The notes below the pieces were generated by a model that was given only the letters and a program-made list of their open reading frames with translations, was not told the DNA's origin and made no database searches. From Phycisphaeraceae bacterium (GTDB lineage Bacteria; Planctomycetota; Phycisphaerae; Phycisphaerales; UBA1924): a DNA stretch of 64,000 bases. How positions within the stretch are numbered: the first letter of the stretch is position 1; each line of letters opens with the position of its first letter. The stretch spans positions 96,896 through 160,895 of the forward strand of contig JAHBWW010000007.1 of assembly GCA_019636795.1 (NCBI GenBank), written 5' to 3'. Shown here in pieces: positions 33,614 to 42,351 of this stretch. A program made the position numbers and the translations under genes.

Positions 33614-34843
33614 ATGCCGCACAATACCTCATCCATCTCGCTCAGGCAACGTTCCACAGTGTATGCCTCGTACCCATTTCAAGGGGTGCTGCCAGGCCGC
33701 GTTCGGTCGTTGTACCTTCATGTGCCATTCTGCTCGCACAAGTGCCACTACTGTGATTTCTACAGCCTGGTCGATCGGCAGGATCGTCAGGTGCAATTTG
33801 TCGAACGTCTGGTGCGAGAAATCCGCGCGATTTCGCCCTGGGGGGGAAATCTGGAGACCATCTTCGTCGGGGGAGGCACCCCAACCCTGCTGGCCCCTGA
33901 ATTATGGCAGATTTTTCTTAAGGAATTGCATGAGCACTTTGTGCTTTCGAGCCAGTGCGAGTTCACAGTTGAGTGCAATCCGGAGACGGCTTCGGCGGAA
34001 CTGATGGCGGTGCTCAAGGCTGGCGGAGTCAATCGTCTCAGTCTGGGGGTTCAGTCATTCAACCCCGTACACCTCAAGACCCTCGAGCGCGTGCATCGAC
34101 TCGAAAGCGTGCCACGGGCGATCGGTCTGGCGCGCGAAGCAGCGATCGACAGAATCTCGATTGATCTGATCTACGCCATTCCGGGCCAGACCCTCGCGGA
34201 CTGGTCGCACGATCTGGATACAGCCATCAGGCTCGGCACCGATCATGTCTCGTGCTACAACCTGACGTATGAACCTCGGACAGCGATGACCGCCCGGCTC
34301 GAACGTGGTGAGTTTGAACCCACGCCCGAAGAGACAGAGATCGAAATGTTTGAACTGACGGGACAAAGATTGCGCGAGTCCGGATTCGAGCGGTACGAAG
34401 TGAGCAACTACGCCAGACCCGACCAGGCATGCCGGCACAACCTCGCGTACTGGAGGCAGGACGACTGGCTTGCAGCCGGACCGTCAGCATCGGCGCACGT
34501 CGGCGGTCATCGTTGGAAAAACACGCCCCATCTTGAGACCTACTTGAGCGATGATTGCAACGGATTCGCGTCCATCACCGATCACGAACCACCAGATGCG
34601 GCGCGTGCCCTGCGCGAGCGCATCATGACGGGGCTTCGCCTGGCGGAGGGGCTTGATGCAGACCGATTGCTTCGAGACTGCGCGAGTGATTGTCCGCAGT
34701 TCTGCCAAGCACTGGAGCAGGAGATCGGACGTGTGCGCGACGAAGGGCTGATCCAGCGTGAAGATTCAATCATCACCATCACCGAGCGTGGGATCATCCT
34801 GGCCGATGGGATCGCTGCTCGCCTCATGAGCGCGCTCCTGTGA
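33614..34843 (+). CDS. hemW: radical SAM protein HemW (heme chaperone, CPO-III-like)
   Basis: 409 residues from ATG 33614. The radical SAM cluster motif is SLYLHVPFCSHKCHYCDFY (CxxxCxxC), followed by FVGGGTPTLL, SLGVQSFNPVHLKTLERVH, IDLIYAIPGQTLADW and YEVSNYARP, all HemW signatures. The HemN-type second Cys (CxxxCxxCxC) is Phe here, as in HemW. By family it transfers heme to respiratory enzymes rather than oxidising coproporphyrinogen. The start is uncertain: an ATG at 33548 or a GTG nearer the core are alternatives. The 3' end overlaps the convergent pseudouridine synthase gene by 78 nt. Confidence 0.9.
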   Translation: MPHNTSSISLRQRSTVYASYPFQGVLPGRVRSLYLHVPFCSHKCHYCDFYSLVDRQDRQVQFVERLVREIRAISPWGGNLETIFVGGGTPTLLAPELWQIFLKELHEHFVLSSQCEFTVECNPETASAELMAVLKAGGVNRLSLGVQSFNPVHLKTLERVHRLESVPRAIGLAREAAIDRISIDLIYAIPGQTLADWSHDLDTAIRLGTDHVSCYNLTYEPRTAMTARLERGEFEPTPEETEIEMFELTGQRLRESGFERYEVSNYARPDQACRHNLAYWRQDDWLAAGPSASAHVGGHRWKNTPHLETYLSDDCNGFASITDHEPPDAARALRERIMTGLRLAEGLDADRLLRDCASDCPQFCQALEQEIGRVRDEGLIQREDSIITITERGIILADGIAARLMSALL

Positions 34844-35590
34844 TTCGGGCGCGAGATCGGGGCGCATCAGGCGAACACGCGTGAGCGTGCGTTTGAGGTC
34901 GCCGGGCCAGCGTGATCGGACATCCACGGGCTGGCCGGTCATGGGATGCACAAATCGCAATCGATGGGCGTGCAGTGCGAGTCTGGGAGCAGCGTCTGCA
35001 ACGGCGCGCGGCCCGTACCACTCGTCGCCGAGAATCGCGCACCCGATGGCATCAAGATGAACGCGCACCTGATGGAGCCGCCCGGTGACGGGGCGGGCTT
35101 CGATAAGTGCTGCAAGATCGTTGTTCTGAAGGACGCGGTACGCTGTGAGCGCCGGCTTGCCCGAGCGCGAGATACGGGCCATTTTGCGAGTGGTGTACTT
35201 GTCGACTCGCGTGGAGACTTCCTCAATGGCCAGACGGATGACGCCGCGGTCGGTGCGTGGGGGCTTGTGAACGAGGGCCCAATAGAACTTGGCGATGCTT
35301 CGTTGTTTGAACTGCTGGAAGATGTGTTCGTAGGCCTGCTGACGCAGCGCGACGATCACGAGGCCACTGGTTTCGCGGTCGAGGCGGTGCAACAGGCCAA
35401 AGGACCGATCGCCCCCGAGTTGGGCAAGTCGGCTGCCGTGCGTGGCGAAAAGGCCGTTGAGCAGTGAATCGTGCTCGTGCCCGATGCCGGGCATGGTGAC
35501 AACGCGCGATGGCTTCTCGACGACAAGCACATCGTCGTCTTCGTACGCGATGCGGACTGAGACGCGGGCGTTGGGCTGAATCTGGGTCAT
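34766..35590 (-). CDS. RluA family pseudouridine synthase
   Basis: 274 residues. The catalytic motif LLHRLDRETSGLVIVAL contains the active-site Asp; VVEKPSRVVTMPG and PVTGRLHQVRVHLDAIGCAI (the RTHQIRxH equivalent) are also family-typical. It isomerises uridines in rRNA or tRNA; the exact site cannot be inferred, and no S4 domain is visible. The final 20 residues (PESQERAHEASSDPIGQDDP) lie in the region that overlaps hemW. Its start overlaps the stop of the 6PGL-like gene by 4 nt, so those two are coupled. Confidence 0.92.
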   Translation of the reverse strand: MTQIQPNARVSVRIAYEDDDVLVVEKPSRVVTMPGIGHEHDSLLNGLFATHGSRLAQLGGDRSFGLLHRLDRETSGLVIVALRQQAYEHIFQQFKQRSIAKFYWALVHKPPRTDRGVIRLAIEEVSTRVDKYTTRKMARISRSGKPALTAYRVLQNNDLAALIEARPVTGRLHQVRVHLDAIGCAILGDEWYGPRAVADAAPRLALHAHRLRFVHPMTGQPVDVRSRWPGDLKRTLTRVRLMRPDLAPESQERAHEASSDPIGQDDPTLGDGDD

Positions 35591-36354
35591 GACTCAGACC
35601 CATCGGCCAGGATGTTGCGATCGATATACCAGCACTGAATCCCGTCGATGAGCGACACGCCCGGAGCGTCGTGCGAACTGGCATAGCGCTGGGTGAGGCT
35701 GGCGATGCGATCGCGGCACTCGGCACCTCCGGCGAGCAGCGCCACAAAGCGGGCGGCACTGACAAACCACGGCGTCATGGCGGCGTGTTCGAGCCCTTGC
35801 GCTGAGCGAAAACGCGAGACCACGGTTCCCTGTTCGATTGAATCGACCGGTTCGAGGCCGCTGTAGAGCGTGTCCTGGTCGAGGCTCAGAGCAATAAAGT
35901 CGAGGCGATCGTGCCCGCGCTCGCGCCATTCGAGATGCTCGCAGACTTCGCGCTGGTAGTCTTCGAGGCTCAATGCGCAATCCACAGGAAAGACGTGAGT
36001 CTGGCTGCGCGGAATGCCCGCGTGGTCGAGCAGGATCTCTCGAACAATCCGGGTCGCAGTGAGGGCAGGCTCGCCCAGATCAAGCGGATCGGATGCGATC
36101 CAGAGTTGAGTGCGCGACCAGGGCATGCTGCGAAACTTGGGATCGACCATGAGGCGCATACAGACCTTCTCGATCATCGAACCGCCAGAGATTGCCAGAT
36201 GAAAGTCGCCAAATGAGCGGACACAGGTTGAAGCCTGGACAAAAAGGTCAGATGCGACAGCATCGATGAGTTCGTCCTCGCCGGGAAAGACCCCGACCTT
36301 GCCCGGCAGACGCGGGGACTCGGGCTGGGGGACGAGGTCGTACGGTTGGGCCAT
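35587..36354 (-). CDS. 6-phosphogluconolactonase-like protein with degenerate active site
   Basis: 255 residues in the NagB/6PGL fold: FHLAISGGSMIEKVCMRL (phosphate-binding loop), WSRTQLWIASDPLDLGEPAL and DFIALSLDQDTLYSGLEP. In true 6PGL these are W-x-x-T/R...SDERxVP and LLGMGxDGHxASLFP. Here the DER is D-P-L and the DGH catalytic histidine is Q-D-T. The protein may be inactive or act on another substrate. It is translationally coupled to the RluA gene and divergent from thiE. Confidence 0.75.
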   Translation of the reverse strand: MAQPYDLVPQPESPRLPGKVGVFPGEDELIDAVASDLFVQASTCVRSFGDFHLAISGGSMIEKVCMRLMVDPKFRSMPWSRTQLWIASDPLDLGEPALTATRIVREILLDHAGIPRSQTHVFPVDCALSLEDYQREVCEHLEWRERGHDRLDFIALSLDQDTLYSGLEPVDSIEQGTVVSRFRSAQGLEHAAMTPWFVSAARFVALLAGGAECRDRIASLTQRYASSHDAPGVSLIDGIQCWYIDRNILADGSES

Positions 36355-36410
36355 AACCTATTCTGGGCCTGTCAAGCCTTGCGGACCACTACAGATGGGA
36401 AACGGATTGT

Positions 36411-37460
36411 ATGTTGCGGATGATTGATGCGAATTTCAATCGAGCCCGAGAGGGGCTGCGGGTTCTGGAAGATCTGGCACGATTCGAAGCCCAGGATGCG
36501 GGGCTTGCGCGCGAGGGGAAGGAACTGCGACACGCCTTGACCGCTGCGGTCGAAGGGCTGGGGTTCAGCGGGCTCGAGCGGGTCGCATCGCGCGACACGC
36601 CGGGCGATGTCGGAACCACGATCTCGACCGAGGGTGAGCGATCGCGTGCGTCGCTCGATGCGGTGGCTGCGGCGGCTGCAGCACGGGTCAGCGAGGCGCT
36701 GCGCGTGATTGAGGAATTGGCCAAGACACGCGAGCAAGGCGGAACATTCGAAGGCTTGCGATATCGCGTGTACACGCTTGAGCGGGAGGTACGACTCTGC
36801 CTGGCACGAAAGGGGCGGCAGTGGGCATTGTGCGTGCTGTTGACCGAGTCGCTGTGTGACCATTGGTCGTGGCGCGATATTGTGGCTCAGGCGCTGATTG
36901 GCGGGGCCGATTGTGTGCAACTGCGTGAAAAGGGGATGACGGATCGGGCACTTGTCGCGCGGGCGCGCGAGCTTGTCGAACTTATCGCGGGCCGGGCCGA
37001 TGTGATCATCAATGATCGGGTCGATGTGGCGCTCGCGGCTGGAGCAACGGGCGTGCATGTCGGGCAGACGGATCTTCCGGTTCGAATAGTGCGCGAAGTT
37101 TCGCGCGGGCGGCTCATCGTTGGCATCTCGGCAAGCACGCTGAGCGAAGTCGATCAGGAAGCCGACTATGTCGGACTGGGGCCGATGTTTGCAACGACGA
37201 CCAAGCACAAGCCGACCATCGCGGGTCCGAATCTGATTCGCGAGTTTGTCGCGGCACCCGGGGTGTGTAACCTGCCGCACGTTGCAATCGGTGGGATTTC
37301 GCCCGAGAATGTCGGGGAGTTGGTGTCGAGCGGGTGCTGTGGCGTTGCGGTGAGTAGTGCGGTGTGCGGTGCACAAGAACCGGCCGAGGTAAGTCAGGCA
37401 CTGGTCGCGGCTCTCGAAAGCAATCGGAAGGCAAGAACCGGGCGTGGATGGTCAGCGTAA
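36411..37460 (+). CDS. thiE: thiamine phosphate synthase with N-terminal ThiD2 domain
   Basis: 349 residues. The first 120 residues (MIDANFNRAREGLRVLEDLA, ARVSEALRVIEELAKT) are the ThiD2 domain, found in cyanobacteria and Planctomycetota. The ThiE barrel follows: CVQLREKGMTDRALVARARE, DVIINDRVDVALAAGATGVH, VGQTDLPVRIVRE and YVGLGPMFATTTKHKP, PHVAIGGISPENVGELVSSG. It joins HMP-PP and THZ-P to thiamine phosphate. The next gene starts 12 nt after the stop. Confidence 0.93.
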   Translation: MLRMIDANFNRAREGLRVLEDLARFEAQDAGLAREGKELRHALTAAVEGLGFSGLERVASRDTPGDVGTTISTEGERSRASLDAVAAAAAARVSEALRVIEELAKTREQGGTFEGLRYRVYTLEREVRLCLARKGRQWALCVLLTESLCDHWSWRDIVAQALIGGADCVQLREKGMTDRALVARARELVELIAGRADVIINDRVDVALAAGATGVHVGQTDLPVRIVREVSRGRLIVGISASTLSEVDQEADYVGLGPMFATTTKHKPTIAGPNLIREFVAAPGVCNLPHVAIGGISPENVGELVSSGCCGVAVSSAVCGAQEPAEVSQALVAALESNRKARTGRGWSA

Positions 37461-37471
37461 GGTCATAAATC

Positions 37472-39409
37472 ATGAGAACAGGTGCAATCGTCCTGATGTT
37501 GGTGTGTGCAAGTGTCGCGGTACTGGCTGGGCCGCCGTCGCAGTCGGAGTTACCGCGACAGGCGTTGTCGAGGCTTCCGGCCGAAGCGAGGACGGAACTC
37601 GAAAGCCGCATCGGCGTCGGGTTTGACGGCTTTGGCGAGCACGGGGTGCTGCTGAGCGGGTCGCGTGACGCGATCGCGTCGTTTGGTGGTCGCGTGGCGG
37701 TGATTCAGTACTGGACCCTGCGTGATGCAAATGCTCAGCGTGCCGTCACGCTGATCGGCGAAGCGCTCGATGGCGTCGAGGGCGTAGTCATCGTCGCGCT
37801 GCATCCGAAGGAAGAGCAGGAGAGAGTTCAGCGGGTGCTCGATCGACGGGCGATGCCGGGGCATGTGCTCATTGACGATGGTTCGTCGCTGTGCGCTGCC
37901 TTCGGGTTCGGGGATCGAGGCGGGAACGTGGTTGTCGATCGGCATGGCGCGATTCGGTATGTGGGGATCGAGCCGGGTGCGATGCGCGATCTGATTGTGC
38001 AGTTGAGCGAAGAAGTGCCGGATCCTGCGCTGCAGCCAAAGGTACCACTGGGAGAGTTCGCGACTCGCCGTGCGTCGGCATCGGGGTCGATCGGCGAAAT
38101 CGAGCGGGCGCTGGCCAATGGGAACGTGCGCGAGGCTGAGCAACTGGTAGATGCGATGTGGGGGCTTCATGAAGGCACGGCTGCGGAGTTCTGCCGAGGT
38201 CTGATCGTTTCGGGGAACCCCATGCTCCGGCCGCTCGGGCTCGAATCGATGATGAAAAAAGGCAGCGCCCAGCGTGTACTCGAGACCATCGGCGGGCTTG
38301 ACGCTCGCGCGAACAGCGCTGAGGTGGCGTTTCTAGTTCGATCACTCGGAACCAAACCATTCGAAAACGCAGAGGCTGTGCTCAAGCCATTTCTGGACTC
38401 GCGCACCGCCATGATCCGACAGGCAGCCATCTATGTGCTCGCCGATCGGGGCGAGCCTCAGGCGCTCGGGCTTTTCGTCAAGGAGTTACGCACCGCGCCG
38501 GCAGCCAAGGACAACTGGGGCATCAAGGAAGCCGATCGCCTGATGAGCGCGATGTTCGGTGCTGCATACACGCTCAGCGGCATGCGAGCGGATCAGGGCC
38601 GTGAGTATGAACAATGGTTGACCGAGTTCTCGCGTGACCCGGCGCGGGCAGCCGAGATTGCGAAGTTGTCGCTGGCCGATGCTGGCGGTGCGCCGCGCTC
38701 AATCCGTTTCGGCAGTGACACGTTCTACACCTATCCAATGTTCGATGCCACGGTGCGTGCATCGGACACGTCTGGGACCGGTGCCGAGGTGATCGAGATT
38801 CTGTCGCGTGCAGCCGAGCAGGCCAGGGATGGTGCCGCCAGTGTGCTGGGCAAGGTACACATGGCACCGATTCGCCTGTACCTTGCGGATCACCGCGCGT
38901 TCTCGTCACTGGCGAGCAACTCGTACATGGGTGGACAGGCCGAGGTCAATCGCATCATTCTGCGCATCGCTCAGACATCGCAGATGCGGCAGGTGATGAC
39001 CCACGAATACGTCCATATCGTTCACTCAGCGATGTTCGAGCGCCAACCCCGGTGGCTGAGCGAAGGGTTTGCCGAATCGGTCGCGGCTGGGAGCAGACCC
39101 GAGCCCTGGAACCATGAACGGGTGCGTGCCTTGGGGGTTGAGAAGGGCGTGTCGGATGGAGTGTTCAGCAGGCTGACGGGGTGGAGCGCGTCGGCCTCAA
39201 ACGACGCCCGCGAAGGTGAAAACTACCGACTCTCGCATCTGGCCGTGGACTTTCTGCGGCGGGGACCATTCCCAGCTGGCGACACACGCCTCGGGCTTCT
39301 CATGGCCAGTTACTCAAGCGGACGCAACGACCGCGACGCTCTGACATCGGCCTACGGAATGGACGCCCGGCAGCTCGATGCTGCACTCCGTGCCTGGCTC
39401 GGGCAATAG
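37472..39409 (+). CDS. secreted thioredoxin-like/HEAT-like/gluzincin peptidase fusion
   Basis: 645 residues with a signal peptide (GAIVLMLVCASVAVLAGPP). Residues about 60-165 resemble a thioredoxin-like fold of the TlpA/AhpC type (GGRVAVIQYWTLRDANAQRA, VIVALHPKEEQERVQRVL, GGNVVVDRHGAIRYVGIEPG) but without a CxxC. A helical, HEAT-like stretch follows. The C-terminal third has a metallopeptidase motif VMTHEYVHIVHSAMFE (HEXXH near residue 511) and WLSEGFAESVA (third ligand Glu), the gluzincin pattern. A secreted zinc peptidase is likely; substrate unknown. It starts 12 nt after thiE. Confidence 0.78.
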   Translation: MRTGAIVLMLVCASVAVLAGPPSQSELPRQALSRLPAEARTELESRIGVGFDGFGEHGVLLSGSRDAIASFGGRVAVIQYWTLRDANAQRAVTLIGEALDGVEGVVIVALHPKEEQERVQRVLDRRAMPGHVLIDDGSSLCAAFGFGDRGGNVVVDRHGAIRYVGIEPGAMRDLIVQLSEEVPDPALQPKVPLGEFATRRASASGSIGEIERALANGNVREAEQLVDAMWGLHEGTAAEFCRGLIVSGNPMLRPLGLESMMKKGSAQRVLETIGGLDARANSAEVAFLVRSLGTKPFENAEAVLKPFLDSRTAMIRQAAIYVLADRGEPQALGLFVKELRTAPAAKDNWGIKEADRLMSAMFGAAYTLSGMRADQGREYEQWLTEFSRDPARAAEIAKLSLADAGGAPRSIRFGSDTFYTYPMFDATVRASDTSGTGAEVIEILSRAAEQARDGAASVLGKVHMAPIRLYLADHRAFSSLASNSYMGGQAEVNRIILRIAQTSQMRQVMTHEYVHIVHSAMFERQPRWLSEGFAESVAAGSRPEPWNHERVRALGVEKGVSDGVFSRLTGWSASASNDAREGENYRLSHLAVDFLRRGPFPAGDTRLGLLMASYSSGRNDRDALTSAYGMDARQLDAALRAWLGQ

Positions 39410-39423
39410 CACGATTCGCCCCG

Positions 39424-39429
39424 TACACT
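39424..39429 (+). promoter_or_regulatory. candidate -10 element for leaderless M16 peptidase mRNA
   Basis: TACACT followed by 6 nt and the ATG at 39436, without a Shine-Dalgarno sequence. Confidence 0.4.
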
Positions 39430-39435
39430 GTCCGC

Positions 39436-40656
39436 ATGCCGATCACCTTTCAACAGCACCAACTGGCCAATGGACTGCGGATCATCGCTGAGGTCGACCC
39501 CGACGCGCACTCCTCGGCTGTCGGTTTCTTCGTCAACACCGGCGCACGCGATGAGGCGCCCGCAATCATGGGAGTCAGCCACTTTCTCGAACACATGATG
39601 TTCAAGGGAAGCGACGATCTCTCGGCCGACGACATCAACCGCCTCTTCGACGAGATCGGCGCTCGCAACAACGCATACACGTCCAATGAACTGACGTGCT
39701 TTCACGCCCAGGTCCTTCCGGAGTATCTGCCAAACGCCACGCAGCTGCTCGCTCGCATGCTCCGGCCTGCCCTTCGCACAGAGGATTTCGACCTCGAAAA
39801 GAACGTGATTCTCGAAGAAATCGCGATGTACAAGGATAATCCGTTCTGGGTGCTCTATGAAGCCTGCGTTGCAAAGCACTATGCCGACCATCCGCTCGGA
39901 CACCGTGTGCTTGGCACCACTGAATCGGTCTCGGCACTATCGCGCGATCAGATGATGCAGTACTTCGCGCAGCGCTACTCGGCTGACAATACGGTCTTGA
40001 GTCTGGCCGGACGCGTGGACTTTGACGCGACGGTCAAAATGATCGAAGACTTGTGCGGCTCGTGGGTCAGAACCGGCGCGACACGCAACGACGCTCGCCC
40101 GCAAACACACTCCGATAGCCTCACCATGCGCGATGAACGAGTCAATCGCGCGTATGTCATTTCGATCATGCCCGCGCCCGCGGTGCAGGATGATCGACGT
40201 TATGCCGCGTCACTTCTGATGCAGGTTCTTGGTGGCTCGGACAACAGCCGCCTGCACTGGGCGCTGATCGAAACCGGCATCGCCGAAGAAGCCCAGTCGG
40301 CGTACGACGCGCATCAGGGCACGGGTGACTACTTCGTCTACGCCAGTGGCGACCCGGATCGGCTCGACGAAATCGAAGCCATCATCGACCAGCAGTTGCT
40401 CTCGCTCGTCGATTCACTTACCCCGGCCGACCTCGAGAAGATGCGCATGAAGATTGCAACGAGTGCGACGCTCAGCGGCGAACGCCCCAACGATCGCATG
40501 CAGCGCATCGGCCGCCAGTGGCTGGCGCACGGGCGGCACCGCTCGCTCGAAGAGGAACTCGAACGCATCGAAAGCGTCACCATCGACGACCTGCGCGAAG
40601 TGGCGAGCCTGTATCCATTCACGCAGCGCACGACAGGGCGGCTGATTCCGGCTTGA
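39436..40656 (+). CDS. M16 family zinc metallopeptidase (PqqL/MPP-like)
   Basis: 406 residues. The inverted zinc motif HXXEH is present in VSHFLEHMMFKGSDDLSADD (near residue 50), with the third ligand in VILEEIAMYKDNPFW about 75 residues later. MPITFQQHQLANGLRIIAEV and FVNTGARDE at the N-terminus and the M16 C-terminal domain (RVNRAYVISIMPAP, LLMQVLGGSDNSRLHWALIE) complete the family. Such proteins are cytoplasmic or periplasmic peptidases of oligopeptides; no signal peptide is seen. It is convergent with the HDOD gene. Confidence 0.93.
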   Translation: MPITFQQHQLANGLRIIAEVDPDAHSSAVGFFVNTGARDEAPAIMGVSHFLEHMMFKGSDDLSADDINRLFDEIGARNNAYTSNELTCFHAQVLPEYLPNATQLLARMLRPALRTEDFDLEKNVILEEIAMYKDNPFWVLYEACVAKHYADHPLGHRVLGTTESVSALSRDQMMQYFAQRYSADNTVLSLAGRVDFDATVKMIEDLCGSWVRTGATRNDARPQTHSDSLTMRDERVNRAYVISIMPAPAVQDDRRYAASLLMQVLGGSDNSRLHWALIETGIAEEAQSAYDAHQGTGDYFVYASGDPDRLDEIEAIIDQQLLSLVDSLTPADLEKMRMKIATSATLSGERPNDRMQRIGRQWLAHGRHRSLEEELERIESVTIDDLREVASLYPFTQRTTGRLIPA

Positions 40657-40713
40657 TCGGCTTGATCTCGCACGGGGGGCGTACTTCGGCTTGATCGTGT
40701 CAAACCTCAACGC

Positions 40714-42261
40714 TCAGGCTGCTTGCCGCGGCGCATGCACAAGCACACAGTTGCCCCCGGCCGACCGCGCCGCCTTGACCGCGTCCGACGAAGCCTTGAT
40801 CACCTGATCGCTCGAAGAGAAGATATTCTGCGTTTCCCTGTTCAGAACAGCAATACCGCCCGAGATGGTGATCGGCAGTGGCTCGTTGTTCGAGTCCGGC
40901 GTCCAGTGCTTCGAGAATGACAGCAACTGCTCCTGCACTTCTCGCATGGCTCGTTTCGCAGCCGGCTCATCAGTCCCGGGCGCAACAACCCCAAGCACAC
41001 TCGCCGCAAGCCTGCACACCAGTCCGCCCATAGGTTCGAAAATCTTGTTTACGAGCGTCACGACACCAATCACGGTTTCATCACGCGCAACTTGCCCAAA
41101 CTGAGTCTCGACGACATCAAGACTCTCGATCGCGATGGTCACGAGCGTGAGTGGCTCGTGACGCTGAATCGCAAGTTCAAATCCGCGCCGGCAGCCTTGA
41201 ATGAACCCTTCACGCGTCACCGCACCAGTGAGCGGGTCGCGCACCGCGCCCGGTAAAAAACCGTTGGTTTCGGCTCCATGCTGTATCGCGCTGCTCGTTC
41301 CGCCTTCACTCCGCGTGATGAAGTGCAGGCGTTCATCGGCAGCGGCAAGAATCCGCTCGGCATCGATCGGTGGCCCGATCCGCACGCCAAAGACGCTCGC
41401 AAGATCCTTGGCCTTGGCGCCCACCCGCCGGACCACTGCATCGATCTGCCCGGGCGCAAGGTCCAACCAGTCCGCTGCGCGTTCGTACAGCCTGCGCAGC
41501 GCCGGCCTCGGGTCGGTATCGGTCACCACATCATGCGCAATCGAACCGAGATGAACAAGACGCGTCAGCATGGCTTCTTCGGTTGGGGCTGCGGTCGGAC
41601 GCTCATGAAAGCGAATGGGTATCGAGAGTTGACGCGGCAGACGCCAGCGTTCGGCCAAATGCGCGCCCACATCCGGGTGCCCGATCTCGAAAACGTTGAC
41701 TTCTGTTTGTGTAAGCAGGCTGTGGTCGCCACCGGTCAGTGCGACAACCTTGTCATAGCGCGTACCGAGTGCCTGATGCATCGCAACCATACCGATGTCC
41801 TGCATCAAGGCACCAAGATACGCTTCGTCAGCCAGCCCCGCACACCCGCCTTCCTCGGCCAGTTCACGGGCCGCAATGGCAGAGATCAGCGCTCGCCGCC
41901 AATATCGTTCCCAATCGAATCCAGGTGTCTGGCACTTCTCGAGGCTTGCCGCGAGCGAAAACCCCAGCGCGAGCGAACGGACCGGGCCGATGCCCAGCAG
42001 CACGAGCGCGCGGTCGATCGTCGGGCAGGGCTGACGCAGGCCGAAGAAGCTGGAATTCACAGTCCGAAGCATCCGGGCCGCCAGACCCTGATCGCGCGAG
42101 ATCAGCGGCGCAAGGTCGCCGATAACGACGTTGGGGTTGCTCGTGCGGTGGAGGATCTCGACCGCAACGCTCGGCAACGTCGGCAAACTCTGGCACGACA
42201 GAATTTCAGCCAGCAGGTCGGGATTCATGCCCTGCACCTTTATCACAAGCGGATTTGCCAT
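40714..42261 (-). CDS. HDOD domain signalling protein with degenerate GGDEF-like domain
   Basis: 515 residues. Residues about 15-230 form an HDOD domain (LPTLPSVAVEILHRTSNPNV, LISRDQGLAARMLRTVNSSF, ALMQDIGMVAMHQALGTRYD, HPDVGAHLAERWRLPRQLSI). From about 345 a GGDEF-like fold follows (RDPLTGAVTREGFIQGC), but the signature loop is R-L-A-A-S-V-L, so it should not make c-di-GMP. It is a likely receptor or scaffold. A terminator lies between recO and this gene's start. A second in-frame Met is 11 codons downstream. Confidence 0.85.
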   Translation of the reverse strand: MANPLVIKVQGMNPDLLAEILSCQSLPTLPSVAVEILHRTSNPNVVIGDLAPLISRDQGLAARMLRTVNSSFFGLRQPCPTIDRALVLLGIGPVRSLALGFSLAASLEKCQTPGFDWERYWRRALISAIAARELAEEGGCAGLADEAYLGALMQDIGMVAMHQALGTRYDKVVALTGGDHSLLTQTEVNVFEIGHPDVGAHLAERWRLPRQLSIPIRFHERPTAAPTEEAMLTRLVHLGSIAHDVVTDTDPRPALRRLYERAADWLDLAPGQIDAVVRRVGAKAKDLASVFGVRIGPPIDAERILAAADERLHFITRSEGGTSSAIQHGAETNGFLPGAVRDPLTGAVTREGFIQGCRRGFELAIQRHEPLTLVTIAIESLDVVETQFGQVARDETVIGVVTLVNKIFEPMGGLVCRLAASVLGVVAPGTDEPAAKRAMREVQEQLLSFSKHWTPDSNNEPLPITISGGIAVLNRETQNIFSSSDQVIKASSDAVKAARSAGGNCVLVHAPRQAA

Positions 42262-42271
42262 GGGGCAGACG

Positions 42272-42302
42272 AAAAACCCCGGATCGAAAGTTCAACTCCG
42301 GG
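42272..42302 (-). terminator. rho-independent terminator after recO
   Basis: Minus strand: TCCCGG-side stem (6 bp, 42297-42302 with 42278-42283, 13-nt loop), then one C/G pair position and TTTTT (42276-42272). It lies 50 nt past the recO stop and separates it from the HDOD gene. Confidence 0.7.
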
Positions 42303-42351
42303 ATTCATCGGCCAGAACCGTGCCTGAATTGATTAAAACCCAACCTGTGCC

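Noticed and set aside
36372..37376. 334-codon minus-strand frame opposite thiE
   Set aside because: ThiD2-ThiE signatures are on the plus strand; the minus frame looks compositionally random.
40649..40696. Three copies of the 10-mer CGGCTTGATC around the M16 peptidase stop
   Set aside because: Two overlap by one base and a third is 20 nt away; too short and irregular to infer function, though slippage is possible.
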